A DNA stretch of 39,533 bases from Acinetobacter towneri DSM 14962 = CIP 107472 (GTDB lineage Bacteria > Pseudomonadota > Gammaproteobacteria > Pseudomonadales > Moraxellaceae). The position numbers were made by a program, and so were the translations under genes. The DNA lies in contig NZ_KB849679.1 of the NCBI RefSeq assembly GCF_000368785.1, positions 6,263 to 45,795 on the forward strand, given 5' to 3'. The notes beneath the pieces were generated by a model. That model made no database searches. It saw only the letters and a list, made by a program, of their open reading frames with translations, and was not told where the DNA came from. Positions 35,837-39,533 of this stretch are shown here, in pieces (positions within the stretch are counted from its first letter, which is position 1; the number at the start of each line of letters is the position of its first letter).

Positions 35837-36376
35837 TTAAGCGCCAACCATCACCATTGCAGGGCGGAGTAAGCGACCATGTAAGGTGTAGCCTTTTTGT
35901 AATACGTTGCCAATTTCATTGGCTTTTGCATTTGGATCAATCCCTACGGCTTGATGCAGGTCTGCATTGAAACCATTGGCTGTATCAATCACCACCACAC
36001 CAAACTTTTCTAAAGTGGTCAGTAATGATTTCAAGGTCAGTTCCACACCTTCAGACAAGGCAGTTTTTTCATCACCATTGGCGGCAATAGCACGCTCAAG
36101 GTTGTCTACAGAATCCAATAATTCTTTAGCAAACTTTTCTAAAGCAAACTTTTTAGCTGTATCTGCTTCACGTTCTAAACGCTCTTTGGTTTTTTCCGCT
36201 TCGTAAACTGCATTGGCAGTACGTGCTTTTTCCAATTTTAGGTTTTCTTCAAGTTTGCTCAGTTGTTCTTGTAAAGACTCAACGGAAACTTCTGCTTGCT
36301 CAGTATCTTGCGCTGTTTGTTGTTCCGTCTGCTCTTGCTCAAGGTCTTGAGTTTGTTCGTTCTGCTCAGTTGCCAT
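35837..36376 (-). CDS. grpE: Nucleotide exchange factor GrpE
   Basis: A 179-residue protein that releases ADP from DnaK. A disordered acidic N-terminus rich in E and Q (residues 1-35) is followed by a long coiled coil ([28 protein letters not shown]) and the conserved head: [26 protein letters not shown], and the C-terminal [19 protein letters not shown] use the ATG at 36376, preceded by CGGAG, which gives the usual Acinetobacter-like N-terminus MATEQNEQ; the frame extends 11 residues further up. It is the first gene of a grpE-dnaK pair. Confidence 0.95.
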   Translation of the reverse strand: MATEQNEQTQDLEQEQTEQQTAQDTEQAEVSVESLQEQLSKLEENLKLEKARTANAVYEAEKTKERLEREADTAKKFALEKFAKELLDSVDNLERAIAANGDEKTALSEGVELTLKSLLTTLEKFGVVVIDTANGFNADLHQAVGIDPNAKANEIGNVLQKGYTLHGRLLRPAMVMVGA

Positions 36377-36484
36377 TGATTTACTCCGTTTAAATGGGTT
36401 TTTAAACATGTACAGTCCTTTGGCGTCAGTGCTAACTGCGTTATTGCTGAACTGCCATGGTTAGAGAAGTTCGTAATTAGCTAA

Positions 36485-36514
36485 GAAATCGGGGCAGGGC
36501 AGGCAAAATTCAAG
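36485..36514 (-). promoter_or_regulatory. Sigma-32 (RpoH) promoter of grpE
   Basis: On the minus strand CTTGAA (plus 36509-36514) and CCCCGATTTC (36485-36494) are 14 bases apart, a strong RpoH match. It lies about 108 bases before the grpE ATG. Confidence 0.8.
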
Positions 36515-36759
36515 CGTGCCAGTAGATTAATTTTCATTGCCATGAAATTTGGTCAAAACAATACATTTTGAATCAAGATGTCGGCGGATGAATGAAGCAA
36601 ATTAAACTTTGAAACTTATAATATTTTTTTGTTTAAAAAAGTATGGTAATAGGGAGCTGATTATTCAGCTAAACCAGTGCTTTTATTACGGAGATAGCTA
36701 AAAACACTGTTTTATCAACAGGATTCGACTGGGTGTTTGTTCACTATATTGTGCATGCG

Positions 36760-36946
36760 TATGATTAGAGTTTTTAAGTTTTGGTTGATTAATCGCTAAA
36801 ACAGCTTAATCGAGAGTAATTATATATTTTACACAAAACCTAACACTGCTTATTCTTTGCGCATAGATGCTATATCGCTGTAGTTTCTTGTGTATTGCTA
36901 AATGTGTTTTCGGGGCTTATCTAACTTCTGAATAAGCCCTTTTTTT
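36760..36946 (+). ncRNA. Candidate small RNA ending at an orphan terminator
   Basis: A strong rightward terminator (GGGCTTAT, 11-base loop, ATAAGCCC, then seven T residues, 36913-36946) has no gene upstream of it on this strand for more than 4 kb. A plausible start exists: TATGAT at 36760-36765, 17 bases after TTGTTC at 36737-36742, would give a transcript of about 175 bases. There is no convincing reading frame in between. No known RNA family is recognised. The other parts of the 36377-36975 gap hold the grpE promoter and nothing else recognised. Confidence 0.4.
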
Positions 36947-36975
36947 ACCTCATTTGTTTTGCTTTGCTGCAAGAC

Positions 36976-37455
36976 TCAATCACGATCACGTCGTTGTTCA
37001 CGGTCTTTACGGTTTTCCTGCCAGCGCTTTTGTTGTGCATCACGTTGTTGTTGCCAGCGTTTACGTGCTTCCTCACGCTTTTTTTGTTTAGCTTCAATTT
37101 GCTGCTTACGCTTTTGCTCTAGCTGTTTACGCTGCTGTTCCGATAAGCGTTTGCGTTGCTCTGCTAAGCGTTGTCGCTCTTGTTCATAGCGTTGTTGCTG
37201 TAATTGCTGTTGTCGTTTTTGTTCCCATTCACGACGTTCTAGTTCACGTTTACGACGCTCTAACTCAACCCGATTTTTACCTTGTTGATATTCCCAACGC
37301 TGCCGATCATTGTCATACCGTCGATGATCATCATCATAGCGACGGTCATAGCGTGGCTCATATCGTCCATCGTAGTAACCTTCGTCAGGCACGACCACGC
37401 AACCTACGGCTAAAATGGCAGTTGCGCACGAAAGTAAGATCAATTTTTTTGTCAT
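36976..37455 (-). CDS. Arg/Gln/Glu-rich lipoprotein
   Basis: A 159-residue protein starting MTKKLILLSCATAILAVGC, a lipoprotein signal with AVGC as lipobox, so Cys19 should be lipidated and the protein exported. A short Y/D/R-rich segment follows (GYYDGRYEPRYDRRYDDD). From about residue 60 to the end the sequence is almost only R, Q, K, E and L in heptad-like order (RKRLSEQQRKQLEQKRKQQ), predicting one long charged helix or coiled coil. The family is unknown to me. AGGAGG lies before the ATG at 37455; a longer frame to 37500 would hide the signal peptide. Net charge is strongly positive, which could favour contact with the envelope's anionic polymers. Confidence 0.75.
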   Translation of the reverse strand: MTKKLILLSCATAILAVGCVVVPDEGYYDGRYEPRYDRRYDDDHRRYDNDRQRWEYQQGKNRVELERRKRELERREWEQKRQQQLQQQRYEQERQRLAEQRKRLSEQQRKQLEQKRKQQIEAKQKKREEARKRWQQQRDAQQKRWQENRKDREQRRDRD

Positions 37456-37675
37456 GCTCTGCCTCCTGAGCCGATGAGGTAAATTTGTCTGAAACATCAA
37501 TCATAGACCGCAATAGTGTCAATGACAGCGTCATAAAAGCAGGGTAGCGTATAGGTAATTTGAATGTGTATAACGATTGAAGCACTTGTATAACAAAATG
37601 GTCACTGTGCTGTTGATCATGAAGAAATTATGAAGCGTTTAGGCAAATCATGCAGACATATTAAAAGGAACAGGC

Positions 37676-38749
37676 ATGCAAATTTTGAATTCATCTCTCA
37701 AAAATAAATTGCACAAAGGACAAGGTGCTGCTGCACGTGCATTAAATAAGTTACCAAGTCGAGTACATCATACTTTGGCTCAAGCTTTGGGTTATCCGTA
37801 TCATTATCCAGACCTTGATCCATTTATTAAATGCATGATGGCGGCACAATTAAAACAAGGGAAAATTGGTTTTATTGGTGCTGACCCTGTACAGTCTAGA
37901 CAGGCATTTGATCGACAAATGCAATCTATTCTGAGCACTCCAACTGCGGTCAAACGAGTTGAAGAAATCCGTTTAAACTTAGCCAGTGGCAATATCGCAG
38001 CGCGTTATTATCATCCTGCACCACATAAAAAATTGCCTTTAATCGTGTTTTATCATGGTGGTGGTTTTGTGGTGGGTGGTTTAGACAGTCATGACGAATT
38101 TTGCCGCTTAATGGCGGTACATGCCCATGCACAAGTGTTGAGTGTGGAATATCCACTCGCGCCTGAAGCTAGTCCACAGCAGATTATTCAAGTCTGTGAA
38201 GATGCTTTGGCATGGGCATATCAACATCGTCGAGAAATGAAAATTTTAAAAAATCGCATAGCGGTGGCAGGCGATAGTGCGGGTGGTAATATTGCAGCGG
38301 TGGTTGCACAGCGTAGTGCTCATTCAGCCTATGCACCTGACGCACAATTTTTAATTTATCCAGCCTTAGATTTTAAGAGTCGCCATCCTTCATTCTTTGC
38401 TTATAAAGATGGTTTGGTGCTGACGGGGCAAGATGTTGATTTTGTCACACAGCACTATGTCACACAGCATCAGGTCGCTTTGGATGATCCAATCATTTCG
38501 CCAACTTTTGGCAAATTGAAAAAACTAGCGCCTGCCTTTGTGGTCACAGCAGGGCATGACGTTTTGCATGATGAAGCTGAAATTTATGCACATAAATTAC
38601 GTCAACATGCTGTCACGGTAAAATATGTAGAATATTTAGATCAAACACATGGTTTTATTAGCATGACCTTTGTGTCGCGTCGCGCCAAAAAAATCAGCAT
38701 TGAAATGTGTAAAAACTTTAGAAAATTTTGGGATCGACCACGTAGCTAA
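37676..38749 (+). CDS. Alpha/beta hydrolase of the hormone-sensitive-lipase family
   Basis: A 357-residue esterase-type protein. The oxyanion-hole motif HGGG is at 127-130, the nucleophile elbow GDSAGG at 199-204 with Ser201, and the other triad residues are likely Asp295 (AGHDVLHDE) and His325 (QTHGFI). VEYPLAPEASP is the family's typical strand-loop. An N-terminal cap region of about 100 residues precedes the core; I see no signal peptide. It should hydrolyse short- or medium-chain esters; the natural substrate is unknown. AAGGAACAGG lies before the ATG. A parS-like site follows its stop codon. Confidence 0.88.
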   Translation: MQILNSSLKNKLHKGQGAAARALNKLPSRVHHTLAQALGYPYHYPDLDPFIKCMMAAQLKQGKIGFIGADPVQSRQAFDRQMQSILSTPTAVKRVEEIRLNLASGNIAARYYHPAPHKKLPLIVFYHGGGFVVGGLDSHDEFCRLMAVHAHAQVLSVEYPLAPEASPQQIIQVCEDALAWAYQHRREMKILKNRIAVAGDSAGGNIAAVVAQRSAHSAYAPDAQFLIYPALDFKSRHPSFFAYKDGLVLTGQDVDFVTQHYVTQHQVALDDPIISPTFGKLKKLAPAFVVTAGHDVLHDEAEIYAHKLRQHAVTVKYVEYLDQTHGFISMTFVSRRAKKISIEMCKNFRKFWDRPRS

Positions 38750-38772
38750 ACCTTGGGTTGTCTTTGTTAATC

Positions 38773-38788
38773 TGTTTCACGTGGAACG
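38773..38788. promoter_or_regulatory. parS-like ParB-binding site 3 (between convergent genes)
   Basis: TGTTTCACGTGGAACG differs at two positions from the general parS TGTTTCACGTGAAACA. It lies in the 40-base gap between two convergent genes, where no coding constraint explains it. Confidence 0.7.
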
Positions 38789-38789
38789 G

Positions 38790-39459
38790 TTAAACCAGAG
38801 TAGAGATTTCGGCTTCTGGAAAAGTCAGTTCGAACTCAGGCACGTAAAAACCATTGATGAAGCGTGCCTGATTAAAATCAGGAAACAAACTTGGATTCGA
38901 TTGCCAAGACGCATGTTTGAGTGGGATTAATCTGCCGCGAAAAGAAGGATTAAATTGATAAGATTTCCCTTGCCATGTTTGCTGAATTTTTAAAAGCGCA
39001 GCAGGGATGTAATGACTATCAATAAAGCTACGTTGCGTATTGCATTTTTCAAGTTGAATGGCGAATTGCAAATCTGCGTGTTGTATTTTGCAACTCATCT
39101 GTCGATCTTGAATATCCCAATCAAAGCTTGCCAGTTCTTTCGGAATACCCCAAAGCTGTTGTCCGTGTTGCACAGAAGACTCGGTTGAAACGAAAATTTT
39201 AGGAATAGTAGATAAACGACGCTGCCTAAATAAAGGATGATCTAAAATCAGCAGCTCATCGTAAGCACCAATGGGGCTAGCGTTATAACGTACCCACATG
39301 ACTTGAACAAGACGTCCTAAAAAAGAAGGTGTTAAGCCAAAAGGTTGTGCCTGTTTTAAAAATTGTGGGCTGAGCCAATAATTTAAAATATAGGCTTCAC
39401 CTTGAAGTTGCCAAGGTGCTGGACACAGTCGGCTCTGATCTGAATTATTTTTATCAAAT
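38790..39459 (-). pseudogene. Acetoacetate-decarboxylase-like protein, 5' end removed by an IS-like element
   Basis: From an ATG at 39299 the frame gives 169 residues (LLILDHPLFRQRRLSTIPKIF, GIPKELASFDWD) resembling acetoacetate-decarboxylase-fold proteins. Protein-like sequence continues upstream in frame without an ATG, GTG or TTG: it includes LCPAPWQLQGEAYI, NYWLSPQFLKQAQPFGLTPS and FLGRLVQV, as expected for the family's N-terminal part. It runs into the IS-like structure at 39460, and a stop codon lies inside that structure at 39480-39482. The start codon and probably a few residues are therefore missing. A CTG start or internal ATG could still give a product. The lysine expected for true acetoacetate decarboxylases cannot be assigned safely. 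Confidence 0.65.
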
Positions 39460-39518
39460 GGAGCGAAAAACTCTGTCCTTCAGGTCAGAGATATAAGCGA
39501 CACGACATGAAGTGTCGT
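39460..39518 (+). mobile_element. Second IS200/IS605-like end structure
   Basis: On the plus strand: GGAGCGAAAAAC, a stem CTCTGTCC/GGTCAGAG around TTCA, then ATATAAGCGAC (39460-39501), directly followed by the hairpin ACGACA-TGAAG-TGTCGT (39502-39518). All fixed blocks are the same as at 336-412; the first stem differs in sequence but still pairs. By analogy with the left copy, a tnpB-like gene may start beyond the window edge. It interrupts the 5' end of the decarboxylase-like gene. Confidence 0.6.
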
Positions 39519-39533
39519 TTGATTTAACTAAGG

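Noticed and set aside
36700..36720. TTATCAACA near 36713 as a DnaA box
   Set aside because: It has one mismatch, and there is no cluster or AT-rich repeat around it.

Overview
The window is chromosomal DNA around the replication origin of a low-GC gammaproteobacterium, most likely an Acinetobacter species or close Moraxellaceae relative. I base this on recognisable protein sequences (DnaA, DnaN, RecF, GyrB, MnmE, GrpE, an AdeT-type binding protein), a GTG-started dnaN, and the order gyrB-recF-dnaN-dnaA | oriC | rpmH-rnpA-yidD-yidC-mnmE, with no gidA, gidB or parAB after mnmE. This is inference from memory of the families; no search was run.

Layout. 1-740: the 5' part of an IS200/IS605-type tnpB running off the left edge, its structured upstream end, and a 280-bp MITE-like element. 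742-4899: an AdeT-like periplasmic binding protein, an ABC-F protein (YheS type) and a SnoaL-like protein, with an AT-rich repeat patch near 4.4 kb. 5061-11326: leftward gyrB, recF, dnaN, dnaA. 11327-11830: oriC, with six exact DnaA boxes. 11987-16091: rightward rpmH, rnpA, yidD, yidC, mnmE. 16.4-28.2 kb: housekeeping and accessory genes: DUF1622 protein, MFS transporter, a dmeR/dmeF cobalt-nickel efflux pair, dsbC, a GlsB-like protein, hpt, guaD, a TerC/Alx membrane protein behind a yybP-ykoY (manganese) riboswitch, a small GNAT protein, a zinc alcohol dehydrogenase, mpl and a DUF486 protein. 28.4-30.1 kb: purE-purK. 30.3-30.76 kb: a dense array of AT-rich repeats with two DnaA boxes. 30.8-39.5 kb: an MltB-type transglycosylase, an unknown protein, a membrane-anchored matrixin-like protease, dnaK and grpE with heat-shock promoters, a basic lipoprotein, an HSL-type esterase, and an acetoacetate-decarboxylase-like gene whose 5' end is cut off by a second copy of the IS-like end structure.

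How it works together. The centre is the replication-initiation cluster. The dnaA promoter carries a DnaA box between -35 and -10, as expected for autoregulation. Three parS-like 16-mers (8234, 19421, 38773), one identical as I recall it to the Pseudomonas parS sequence, suggest the window is also part of the ParB-loaded origin domain. The least explained signal is the quasi-palindrome TTT(A/G)AATTTAAA. It occurs about 15 times in 440 bp at 30.3 kb, several times in oriC and at least three times near 4.4 kb, each time with exact DnaA boxes. This looks like an origin-linked cis system (DnaA titration, origin organisation or an unknown binding protein) and is my main candidate for something undescribed.

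No rRNA, tRNA or CRISPR array was seen. Both window ends lie in copies of the same IS-like structure pointing outwards, which would fit a contig ending at repeats.
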